The notes below the pieces were generated by a model. That model did not search any database. It saw nothing but the letters and a program-made list of their open reading frames with translations, and was not told where the DNA came from. From contig JAHEXN010000231.1 of the NCBI GenBank assembly GCA_023252095.1, positions 1 through 5,571 on the forward strand: a stretch of DNA of 5,571 bases. The letters are read 5' to 3'. Shown here piece after piece: positions 1 to 5,571 of this stretch. Source of the stretch: Actinomycetes bacterium. Its GTDB lineage: Bacteria; Actinomycetota; Actinomycetes; Propionibacteriales; Nocardioidaceae. The position numbers were made by a program, and so were the translations under genes. Every line of letters starts with the position of its first letter. The stretch's first letter is position 1.

Positions 1-456
1 GATCGGGTGGGCCGACCACTCGATGAGCCACAGGTACCCCAGCAGCAGCCGGTTGTAGCGGATGGGCACGCACAGCCGGCGGGTCACGCCGAACTCGGCG
101 TCCTCGACCCAGCCGGGCTCCGTCCAGTCCGCGACGCCCAGGCCGAGGATGCGCTCGACGACTGCGGCGGGCACCTCGCGGTTGAGGATCGAGCTGGAGC
201 GCAGCTCGTCCTCCTCGCCGAAGTGGCGGCTCGACACCATGAGCCGGATCGAGGTGTCGTCGACCGCGACCGACCGCTGGAGGCGGTGGGCCAGGTCGTC
301 CACGATGGCCTGCAGGGTGTCGAAGTCCATGGTCGTCAGTGCCGCCGACCCGTGACGTCGATCGGGCCCGGCCGAGTCCTCTCCGGTGCGATGCCCCACG
401 GTACCGCCGCCCGGCGCAGCGAGGCCGCGGGAACCGGAGCCGGCGATCAGGGTCAT
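1..456 (-). CDS. PucR/CdaR-like transcriptional regulator, N-terminal part (cut by window edge)
   Basis: The minus frame is open from ATG at 456 to the window edge (152 codons). The part from Met43 (ATG at 330) reads MDFDTLQAIVDDLAHRLQRS, then SIRLMVSSRHFGEEDELR, then RLCVPIRYNRLLLGYLWLIE. This resembles the N-terminal sensory region of actinobacterial PucR-family regulators; the usual C-terminal helix-turn-helix would lie beyond the left edge, so DNA binding is not seen here. I chose ATG 456 because GGAGAGGA (462-469) sits 5 bases before it and a candidate promoter lies just upstream. The alternative ATG 330 begins where family similarity begins but has no visible ribosome binding site. The intervening 42 residues are Gly/Ser/Arg-rich with weaker third-position GC bias. 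The gene diverges from the transporter operon, so it is probably its local regulator (inference). Family assignment is fairly good; ligand unknown. Confidence 0.66.
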   Translation of the reverse strand, partial: MTLIAGSGSRGLAAPGGGTVGHRTGEDSAGPDRRHGSAALTTMDFDTLQAIVDDLAHRLQRSVAVDDTSIRLMVSSRHFGEEDELRSSSILNREVPAAVVERILGLGVADWTEPGWVEDAEFGVTRRLCVPIRYNRLLLGYLWLIEWSAHPI

Positions 457-489
457 GGCAGTCCTCTCCATGGGCGGGCGCGTGGCCTC

Positions 490-519
490 ACGCTAGGTGT
501 CGCGACGGGTGCGTGTGAC
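490..519 (-). promoter_or_regulatory. Candidate promoter of the PucR-like regulator
   Basis: Read on the minus strand, GTCACA (519-514; 4 of 6 bases match TTGACA) is followed after 18 bases by TAGCGT (495-490), which fits the TAnnnT core of a -10 element. Transcription would start near 483, giving a leader of about 27 bases to the ATG at 456. The -35 part overlaps the ACCT-GAC-AGGT inverted repeat, and the -10 part touches the first AGGTGTCGCG repeat, so repression at this site is plausible. This is assigned by eye only. Confidence 0.35.
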
Positions 520-534
520 CTGACAGGTGTCGCG
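495..534. repeat. Direct repeat AGGTGTCGCG, two copies 30 bases apart (putative operator)
   Basis: AGGTGTCGCG occurs at 495-504 and 525-534. Both copies continue with (A/T)CG, giving 12 of 13 identical bases. The 30-base spacing is close to three helical turns, so both copies would face the same side of the DNA. The second copy also forms the right arm of ACCT-GAC-AGGT (518-528). The position between divergent regulator and target genes suggests a regulator binding site, but the protein that binds is not shown by the sequence. Confidence 0.4.
518..528. repeat. Short inverted repeat ACCT-GAC-AGGT
   Basis: A perfect 4-base inverted repeat with a 3-base centre. The flanks are partly symmetric (GTGACCT against AGGTGTC, five of seven positions matching). 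It overlaps the candidate -35 element of the divergent regulator promoter. It could be a half-site pair for a dimeric regulator, but it is short enough to occur by chance. Confidence 0.3.
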
Positions 535-568
535 TCGCGGGGTCGGAACTCGCGACGGACGGCGCTGG

Positions 569-597
569 TTGACGCTCCGCGCGCTGAGCCACGATTC
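569..597 (+). promoter_or_regulatory. Possible promoter of the transporter operon
   Basis: TTGACG (569-574) matches five of six bases of the -35 consensus. The expected -10 position (about 591-597) holds ACGATTC, a poor match, so either the promoter needs an activator or the -35 match is accidental. Distance and direction suit transcription of the binding-protein gene that begins at 687, leaving a leader of roughly 80 bases that contains the hairpin at 642-662. Confidence 0.25.
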
Positions 598-641
598 GGG
601 AACGTTCGACCGCTCCGGTGTCCCGGCAGGCAGGTCCGACG

Positions 642-662
642 TCGCGGGCCGCCGGCCCGCGA
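642..662 (+). other. Perfect 9-bp GC hairpin in the leader of the binding-protein gene
   Basis: TCGCGGGCC (642-650), loop GCC (651-653) and GGCCCGCGA (654-662) form a perfect nine-base-pair stem with eight G-C pairs. It ends 10 bases before the ribosome binding site GAAGAGG (673-679). No run of T follows, so it is not a standard intrinsic terminator for the plus strand. It could be a 5' leader structure affecting RNA stability or translation, or a protein-binding palindrome. Its function is not known. Confidence 0.5.
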
Positions 663-686
663 GCCTACGGACGAAGAGGTGTGCTC

Positions 687-2312
687 ATGCGGACAACCGA
701 GAATCGCGCGATGGACGGCCAGGCGCCACGTCGACGTCGCCGCGGCCGCGTCGCCGTGACGGCGGCCCTGCTCCTGACCGCCGGTGGCCTCGCCGCCTGC
801 AGCGGCTCGAACGACTCGAGCGGCAGCGGCGACTACGTCGACGGCAAGACGTTCACGTGGGCCACGTGGGGCGATCCGGGGAACCTCGACCCGCAGGCCT
901 CGTTCGTCGCGACCGAGATCGCAAAGTTCGCGTACGACACCGTCGTGGCGGTCGACCCGGACGGCACGATCCAGTCGCAGCTCGCCTCGTCGTGGGACGT
1001 CACCGAGACGGCCGTGACCTTCGAGATCCGGGACGACGTCACGTGCTCGGACGGATCGCCGTTCGACGCGCAGACCGTGGTCGACAACATCGACTACGTC
1101 GCCGACATCACCAACGCGAGCCCCTTCCGCGGCGTGTACGTCCCCGCCGACGCCACCGCCACCGCGTCGGGCTCGACGGTCACCGTCACGCTCGCCTCGC
1201 CCGCACCGTTCGTGCTCGAGGGCTTCGCCTACCTGCCGATGGTGTGCCAGTCGGGCATCGAGAACCGGGACAGCCTCAAGGCCGGCACGGCGGGCACGGG
1301 GCCGTTCGTCCTGACCGAGTCCGCGCCCGGTGACCACTACACGCTGAAGGTGCGAGAGGACTACGCGTGGGGCCCGGACGGCGCCACGACGTCCGAGACC
1401 GGAACCCCGTCGACCGTCGTCTTCAAGGTCGTCGCCAACGAGACCACGGCCGCCAACCTGATCCTGAGCGGGCAGGCCAATGCGGCCGCGTTCCTCGGGC
1501 CGGACGGCGACCAGCTCGCGAAGGAGGGCGTCGACGCCGTCGAGACCCAGAGCGCCTACGCCCACCAGTGGTACAACCAGGCACCTGGCCGTGTCGGCAG
1601 CGACCCGGTGGTCCGCACGGCGCTCACCCAGGCGCTCGACCTCGACGAGCTGCGCAGGGTCATCACCTCCGACCGGGGCGCGACCCCCACGGCGCTCGCC
1701 GTGTACGACCCCGGCTTCTGCGACGCCAACACCGTCAAGGGGAACCTGCCGACGACCGATCCCGGTGCGGCCGCCGACGCCCTCGCTGCGGACGGCTGGG
1801 CCAAGAACGGTGACGGCATCCTCACCAAGGACGGCAAGAAGCTCGCACTGACCTTCGTCTACAGCAGCCAGGGCCCCGGCCAGACCGCGGCAGCCGAGCT
1901 CGTCGTGGCGGCGTGGAAGGAGCTCGGCGTCGAGGTCGAGGCCCGCTCCCTGGACGTCACCGAGCACACGGCGGCGCTGTTCGAGACCGGCGACTGGGAC
2001 GTCACATGGTCCTCGCCCAAGGCGCCGAACCCGCTGGTGCTCGTGCCCTTCCTGTCCGGCCCATCGGTGGCCGAGGGTGGCAACAACTTCGGGTCCATCG
2101 CCAACCCGGACTACGCCGCCTCGGCGGAGTCCGCGATGACCAAGATCGGCACCGACAGCTGTGCCGACTGGGAGGACGCGGAGGCGGCGTTGTTCCAGAC
2201 CGCCGACATCGTCCCGTTCGCCAACGTCACGGTGCAGACCTTCCACCAGGGCGCCGATCTCGAGCGGGCCGGCAACCTCCTGGTGCCGACCAGCATCAGA
2301 ATGCGGGACTGA
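687..2312 (+). CDS. ABC transporter substrate-binding lipoprotein, family 5 (DppA/OppA type)
   Basis: This 541-residue protein binds the transported ligand outside the membrane. The N-terminus has an Arg-rich segment (15-21), a hydrophobic stretch (22-37) and the lipobox LAAC with Cys38 as the lipid-modified residue, then a Ser/Gly-rich tether (39-48). The family-5 fold follows. The segment TWATWGDPGNLDPQ (57-70), the region LASSWDVTETAVTFEIRDDV through CSDGSPFDAQTVVDNI (99-135), GTGPFVL (203-209) and DPVVRTALTQALDLDELRRV (306-325) match the usual pattern of peptide/nickel-binding proteins. Length is normal. ATG 687 was chosen because GAAGAGG (673-679) lies 7 bases before it and the signal peptide then has normal size. 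An in-frame GTG at 618 would add 23 residues ahead of the signal peptide; ATG 711 is also in frame. The mature part carries four cysteines (120, 187, 345, 492), possibly two disulfides. It is the first gene of the operon. Ligand not predictable from sequence alone. Confidence 0.93.
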   Translation: MRTTENRAMDGQAPRRRRRGRVAVTAALLLTAGGLAACSGSNDSSGSGDYVDGKTFTWATWGDPGNLDPQASFVATEIAKFAYDTVVAVDPDGTIQSQLASSWDVTETAVTFEIRDDVTCSDGSPFDAQTVVDNIDYVADITNASPFRGVYVPADATATASGSTVTVTLASPAPFVLEGFAYLPMVCQSGIENRDSLKAGTAGTGPFVLTESAPGDHYTLKVREDYAWGPDGATTSETGTPSTVVFKVVANETTAANLILSGQANAAAFLGPDGDQLAKEGVDAVETQSAYAHQWYNQAPGRVGSDPVVRTALTQALDLDELRRVITSDRGATPTALAVYDPGFCDANTVKGNLPTTDPGAAADALAADGWAKNGDGILTKDGKKLALTFVYSSQGPGQTAAAELVVAAWKELGVEVEARSLDVTEHTAALFETGDWDVTWSSPKAPNPLVLVPFLSGPSVAEGGNNFGSIANPDYAASAESAMTKIGTDSCADWEDAEAALFQTADIVPFANVTVQTFHQGADLERAGNLLVPTSIRMRD

Positions 2313-2318
2313 CCCCCG

Positions 2319-3296
2319 GTGGAGGTTCTCGCACCGGCGAGGCGGAGGCGCGGGCGCTGGGGAGCGTTCGCCCTCCGCCGGGCGAGGCGGCTGCTGGTCT
2401 CGCTCTGGCTCCTGGTCACGGCGTCGTTCCTGATGATCCAGCTCGTCCCGGGCGACCCGGTCCGCGCCGCGCTCGGCACCAGTGCTCCCGCCGAGCTCGT
2501 CGCGGAACGGCGGGCCCAGCTCGGGCTCGACGACTCCCTGCTGAACCAGTACGTGGAGTACCTCCAGAACCTGTTCACGGGTGACCTGGGCGAGTCGATC
2601 CTGACCCAGCTGCCGGTGGCCGAGACGATCGGGCAGCGGTTGAGCGCCACGCTCGCCCTGGCGCTGCCCGCCTTCGTCGTCACGTTCGCGATCGCCGTGC
2701 CCGTCGGTGTCGCCCTCGCCGTCGCGACCAGGCGGGGGCGGCGGCGCCGCACGGAGCTGACGTTCGTCGGCTCCAGCATCGTGCTGAGCTCGATCCCCGA
2801 GTTCGTCCTGTCGGTCACGCTCGTCGTGGTGTTCGCGGTCAACCTGGGGCTCGCCCCGGCCGCAGGTCGGGGCGGACCTGACTCGTACGTGCTCCCGGTG
2901 CTGGCCCTCGCACTCGGGCCGGCGGCGATCATGGCACGCATCGTGCGCGTCGAGATGCTGGCCGTGCTCGACGCCGACTACATCCGGACCGCTCGATCCA
3001 AACGACTGAGCTCGCTCCGGATCAACCTGCGCCACGCGCTGCCCAACGCCGTGACCGCGACGCTCACGCTGAGCGGTCTCATGCTCGCGACGATGGTCGC
3101 CGGCACCGTGCTGGTCGAGAACGTCTTCGCCTGGCCGGGGCTCGGGGGCACGATCGTGTCCTCGATCCAGAGCCGGGACTACCCGCTCGTGCAGGGCGCC
3201 GTCCTCGTCTTCGGCGCGATCGCCCTCGTGGTCAACACCCTCGTCGACGTGGGTGTCGCCGCGATCGACCCCCGCTCCACGATCGGAGACTCCTGA
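2319..3296 (+). CDS. ABC transporter permease, DppB/OppB type
   Basis: A 325-residue inner-membrane subunit forming half of the transport channel, of normal length for DppB-type permeases. Hydrophobic segments lie at about 25-43, 108-136, 147-177, 189-208, 248-266 and 288-314, six in total as expected. An Arg-rich cytoplasmic N-terminus precedes the first one, followed by the family motif LVPGDPVRAALG (42-53). The ATPase-coupling EAA loop is at 220-243 (DYIRTARSKRLSS, then LRHALPNA). Arg229 stands where this loop almost always has Gly. ENVFAWPGLG (267-276) is another family hallmark. The start is GTG at 2319, 6 bases after the binding-protein stop. Its ribosome binding site is weak (GGGA at 2305-2308), so translation is probably coupled to the gene before. 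Its stop overlaps the next start by one base. Confidence 0.92.
   Translation: MEVLAPARRRRGRWGAFALRRARRLLVSLWLLVTASFLMIQLVPGDPVRAALGTSAPAELVAERRAQLGLDDSLLNQYVEYLQNLFTGDLGESILTQLPVAETIGQRLSATLALALPAFVVTFAIAVPVGVALAVATRRGRRRRTELTFVGSSIVLSSIPEFVLSVTLVVVFAVNLGLAPAAGRGGPDSYVLPVLALALGPAAIMARIVRVEMLAVLDADYIRTARSKRLSSLRINLRHALPNAVTATLTLSGLMLATMVAGTVLVENVFAWPGLGGTIVSSIQSRDYPLVQGAVLVFGAIALVVNTLVDVGVAAIDPRSTIGDS
3285..3289 (+). promoter_or_regulatory. Ribosome binding site of the permease-ATPase fusion gene
   Basis: GGAGA lies inside the last codons of the upstream permease gene, 6 bases before the ATG at 3296. That ATG shares its A with the TGA stop of the upstream gene (TGATG), which favours re-initiation by the same ribosomes. 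Confidence 0.6.
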
Positions 3297-5197
3297 TGCG
3301 CCGCCACTGGCCCGAGGTGCTGCGCAGCCCCGTCGGCGTCGTCGGGATCGCGCTGTTGACGATCCTGGCGCTGCTCGCCGTCCTGGCCCCCGTGCTCTGG
3401 GGCGACCGCGCGTCCACGACCGACACGTACAACCTGCTCGACGGTCCCTCGGCGCAGCACTGGGCCGGCACCGACAACCTCGGCCGTGACATCTTCTTCC
3501 GCACGCTCGTCGCGACGCGGCTGTCGATCGTCCTGACCCTCGCGGCGACCGCGCTCGGTGTCGGGCTCGGACTCGTGCTCGGCCTGGCCCCTCTGCTCCT
3601 CCCACGCCGACTGGGCCGGCTCGTCGTCGCGTTCTTCAACGTCCTCCTGGGGTTCCCGAGCCTGCTGATGATCCTGTTCCTGGCGGTCATCCTCGGCGTC
3701 AGCACGTCCAGCGCCGTCCTGGCGGTCGGCATCGCGATCGCCGCACCCTTCGCCCGGCTCGTCCACACGCTCGCCGCCGGCGTCGCCGAGCGGGACTACG
3801 TCGCCGCGGCGCGCATCTCGGGCGTCCACCCCGTGCGCATCGTCGGGCGGCACGTGCTGCCCAACATCGCCGAGCCGCTCCTGGTCAACGCCACCGTGAC
3901 CGCGAGCAGCGTGCTGCTGGCCTTCGGTGGCCTGTCGTTCCTTGGCATCGGCGTGCAGCCGCCGCAGTACGACTGGGGCCGCCTCATCCAGGACGGGCTC
4001 TCCAGCATCTACACCAACCCGCTCGCCGCCGTCGTGCCCGGCATCGCGTTCGTCCTCACGGGACTCGCGTTCAACCTGACGGGCGAGGCCGCGGCCGGCA
4101 CCTTCGGCGCCAAGGCCCGCAGCAGGACGAGGTGGCCGTCGACCAAGAAGGAGCCGACGCCGCCGTCGAGCACCCGGCATGACGAGCACGAGGTCCGCGC
4201 CGATCACGTGCTCGACGTCCGTGACCTCGAGGTCTCGTTCCCGGGTCCGCACGGTCCGATCCGGGCCGTGCGCGGGGTCTCGATCGCCCTGCGGGCCGGC
4301 GAGGCCGTCGGCGTCGTCGGGGAGTCCGGTTCCGGGAAGTCGATGACGGCCCTCGCCGTCGCGCAGCTCGTGGAGGAGCCTGGTCGCGTCACGGCCGAAC
4401 GGCTGACGTTCTGCGGGACCGACCTCCGATCCGGGCCGCGGGCCACTCGCGAGACCCTGCTCGGCACGTCCCTCGCGGTCGTGTTCCAGGACCCCATGAC
4501 CTCGCTCAACCCGGTCATGCGCGTCGGGACGCAGCTCGCCGAGGCGGCGCGCCGCCACCTGGGCCTCACCCGACGGGAGGCGATCGCCCGCGCGATCGAC
4601 CGGCTCCGTGCCGTGCACCTGACGGACCCCGAGCGCCGGGTGGCGCAGTACCCGCACGAGCTCTCGGGCGGCATGCGTCAACGGGTCATGATCGGGATGG
4701 GCCTCATGGGCACCCCCCGACTCATCGTCGCCGACGAGCCGACGACGGCCCTCGACATGACCGTGCAACGGCAGGTCCTCGACCTGCTCCAGGAGACCCG
4801 CCGCGACCACGGCACCGCCCTGCTCCTGATCAGCCACGACATCTCGGTCGTCTCGAGCGTCTGCGACCGCGTGCTCGTGATGTACGCCGGCCAGATCGTG
4901 GAGGACCTTCCCTCCGCCGACCTGCACAGCAGGGCCCGCCACCCCTACACGCGGGCCCTCATCGGCGCGGTGCCCGACATGACGACCGATCTCGACGCCC
5001 CGCTCGCCAGCATCCCCGGGCAGCCGGTGGATCCCCGCGAGCTGCCGGACGGGTGCGCGTACGCCGCACGCTGCTCCCTGGCGACCGAGCGCTGCCGTCA
5101 GGAGGAGCCGACCCTGGAGGTCGGCGCCACGGGGAGCGTGGCGTGCTGGCACGCCGATGACCCTGCACCGATGCCCCTCACGGAGGCGGTCCGATGA
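3296..5197 (+). CDS. Fused ABC transporter permease (DppC type) and ATPase (DppD type)
   Basis: A single 633-residue reading frame joins two subunits that are usually separate. Residues 1-270 are a DppC-type permease. It has a first membrane segment at 13-35, the motif GTDNLGRD (58-65), further hydrophobic segments at about 74-100, 108-134, 137-158, 200-220 and 240-262, and an EAA loop DYVAAARISG to HVLPN (167-190) with its Gly176 intact. A hydrophilic linker (about 271-300) leads to a DppD-type ATPase. This has Walker A GESGSGKS (342-349), Q-loop Gln398, signature LSGGM (456-460), Walker B LIVADE (476-481), D-loop TALD (484-487) and switch His514. The C-terminal oligopeptide-transporter domain (HPYTRALIGAVP onward) has Cys587, 593, 600 and 617; in DppD-type proteins equivalent cysteines can hold an iron-sulfur cluster. 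All catalytic motifs look intact. Permease/ATP-binding fusions of this size are a known architecture in peptide/nickel transporters. The end overlaps the next gene by four bases. Confidence 0.92.
   Translation: MRRHWPEVLRSPVGVVGIALLTILALLAVLAPVLWGDRASTTDTYNLLDGPSAQHWAGTDNLGRDIFFRTLVATRLSIVLTLAATALGVGLGLVLGLAPLLLPRRLGRLVVAFFNVLLGFPSLLMILFLAVILGVSTSSAVLAVGIAIAAPFARLVHTLAAGVAERDYVAAARISGVHPVRIVGRHVLPNIAEPLLVNATVTASSVLLAFGGLSFLGIGVQPPQYDWGRLIQDGLSSIYTNPLAAVVPGIAFVLTGLAFNLTGEAAAGTFGAKARSRTRWPSTKKEPTPPSSTRHDEHEVRADHVLDVRDLEVSFPGPHGPIRAVRGVSIALRAGEAVGVVGESGSGKSMTALAVAQLVEEPGRVTAERLTFCGTDLRSGPRATRETLLGTSLAVVFQDPMTSLNPVMRVGTQLAEAARRHLGLTRREAIARAIDRLRAVHLTDPERRVAQYPHELSGGMRQRVMIGMGLMGTPRLIVADEPTTALDMTVQRQVLDLLQETRRDHGTALLLISHDISVVSSVCDRVLVMYAGQIVEDLPSADLHSRARHPYTRALIGAVPDMTTDLDAPLASIPGQPVDPRELPDGCAYAARCSLATERCRQEEPTLEVGATGSVACWHADDPAPMPLTEAVR
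5182..5186 (+). promoter_or_regulatory. Ribosome binding site of the second ATPase gene
   Basis: A perfect GGAGG core lies 7 bases before ATG 5194, inside the end of the fusion gene. With the ATGA overlap of start and stop codons at 5194-5197 it fixes the start of the DppF-type gene and indicates coupled translation. Confidence 0.75.
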
Positions 5198-5571
5198 GCC
5201 GGTTGGACTTCGAGGACGTCACGGTCCGCTACGGCGACCACACGGTCCTGGACCGCGTCAGTCTGTCGGTGCCCGAGGGCCAGGTCATGGGGCTCGTCGG
5301 CGAGTCGGGATCGGGAAAGTCCACGCTCGCGCGGGCGGCGGTCGGTCTCGCGCCCCTGGCCGGTGGGCGGATCCTCCTGGACGGTCAGCCCGTCCGCCAC
5401 CGAGGACGCCGCCGCCCGTTGCAGATGGTCTTCCAGGACCCCTTCTCCTCGCTCGACCCCCGGATGAGCATCGGCCAGAGCATCGCCGAGGCCCTGCCCG
5501 AGCGGCTCCGGCGTGGGGAGCGGACGGCCGAGATCGCCCGGCTCCTGCAGCTCGTCCACCTGGTCCCCGAG
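5194..5571 (+). CDS. ABC transporter ATPase, DppF/OppF type, 5' part (cut by window edge)
   Basis: The first 126 codons of a nucleotide-binding subunit that would pair with the ATPase half of the fusion protein. It begins MSRLDFEDVTVRYGDHTVLD, with Walker A GESGSGKS at 36-43 (Lys42) and the Q-loop FQDPFSSLDPRMSIGQSI at 80-97 (Gln81). The FQDPFSSLDPR wording is typical of DppF/OppF subunits and differs from FQDPMTSLNPV in the fused DppD half. The signature motif, Walker B and switch His lie beyond the right edge, so completeness cannot be judged. It is the fourth gene of the operon, starting within the stop codon of the fusion gene after a GGAGG site. The small insert between Walker A and Q-loop (QPVRHRGRRRP) is short and basic, as usual for this group. 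Confidence 0.9.
   Translation, partial: MSRLDFEDVTVRYGDHTVLDRVSLSVPEGQVMGLVGESGSGKSTLARAAVGLAPLAGGRILLDGQPVRHRGRRRPLQMVFQDPFSSLDPRMSIGQSIAEALPERLRRGERTAEIARLLQLVHLVPE

Larger units (their letters stand above)
457..686. promoter_or_regulatory. Divergent intergenic control region
   Basis: These 230 bases separate the minus-strand regulator from the plus-strand transporter operon. No convincing gene lies in them; open frames crossing the region lack a ribosome binding site or family similarity. The left half (490-558) holds the repeats and the candidate regulator promoter. The middle (569-597) holds a possible operon promoter, and the right end (642-679) holds a strong hairpin followed by the ribosome binding site of the binding-protein gene. 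Each of these is described separately. Confidence 0.7.

Noticed and set aside
600..607. GAACGTTC palindrome as an SOS (LexA) box
   Set aside because: The surrounding bases do not match the actinobacterial LexA pattern, whose half-sites are separated by a spacer. It is an isolated 8-base palindrome with no other support.
618..686. An upstream GTG start for the binding protein
   Set aside because: It would put 23 extra residues before the signal peptide and make the hairpin coding. ATG 687 has a well-spaced GAAGAGG and gives a normal lipoprotein signal.
7..759. A 250-codon open frame on the plus strand across the regulator and the intergenic region
   Set aside because: It opposes the regulator frame, which shows family-like sequence, and runs across the control region into the signal peptide of the binding protein in another frame. 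No domain is recognisable.
453..3605. A 1050-codon open frame on the minus strand
   Set aside because: It runs antisense to the binding-protein and permease genes, which have clear domains. Its product is Arg/Gly/Asp-rich with no recognisable domain. Long antisense frames are expected in very GC-rich DNA.
4179..4260. ATG at 4179 as the start of a separate ATPase gene
   Set aside because: Its frame does not continue into the ATPase motifs. Codon composition after 4182 supports the fusion frame, which is open throughout.
3179..5152. A 657-codon open frame on the minus strand
   Set aside because: It lies antisense to the permease-ATPase fusion gene, whose motifs are intact. Its low-complexity Arg/Asp/Gly product is a by-product of base composition.
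1..5571. CRISPR array, transposon, tRNA or rRNA genes, or attachment sites
   Set aside because: No regularly spaced repeats, transposase motifs, terminal inverted repeats or tRNA-like cloverleaf were seen. The window is filled by the regulator, the control region and the operon.

Overview
The window comes from a very GC-rich bacterium. Third codon positions are almost all G or C, start sites have GGAG-type ribosome binding sites, and the divergent regulator resembles the PucR-family N-termini common in Actinobacteria. I therefore read it as an actinobacterial chromosome segment; genus and species cannot be told from it.

Layout. Positions 1-456 (minus strand) hold the 5' part of a PucR/CdaR-like transcriptional regulator, cut by the left edge. 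Positions 457-686 are a divergent control region. It carries a 10-bp direct repeat, an ACCT-GAC-AGGT inverted repeat, phased TCGCG(A/T)CG boxes, candidate promoters for both directions and a 9-bp perfect hairpin just before the first plus-strand gene. Positions 687-5571 (plus strand) are one tightly packed operon for an ABC importer of the dipeptide/oligopeptide/nickel (Dpp/Opp, solute-binding family 5) type. Its genes are a lipoprotein substrate-binding protein (687-2312), a DppB-type permease (2319-3296), a single gene fusing a DppC-type permease to a DppD-type ATPase (3296-5197), and the start of a DppF-type ATPase (5194 to beyond the right edge).

How they work together (inference from the families). 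The lipoprotein captures a substrate outside the membrane. The two permease domains form the channel, and the two ATPase domains power it. Gaps and overlaps of +6, -1 and -4 bases suggest one transcript with translational coupling. The regulator probably controls this operon, itself, or both through the shared 230-base region. The substrate is unknown; a peptide or other small amine or metal-chelate ligand would fit the family.

Nothing here amounts to a new kind of system. The points that merit a second look are the permease-ATPase fusion and the odd codon composition of its linker, an Arg in place of the nearly invariant Gly in the EAA loop of the first permease, and the structured divergent control region.
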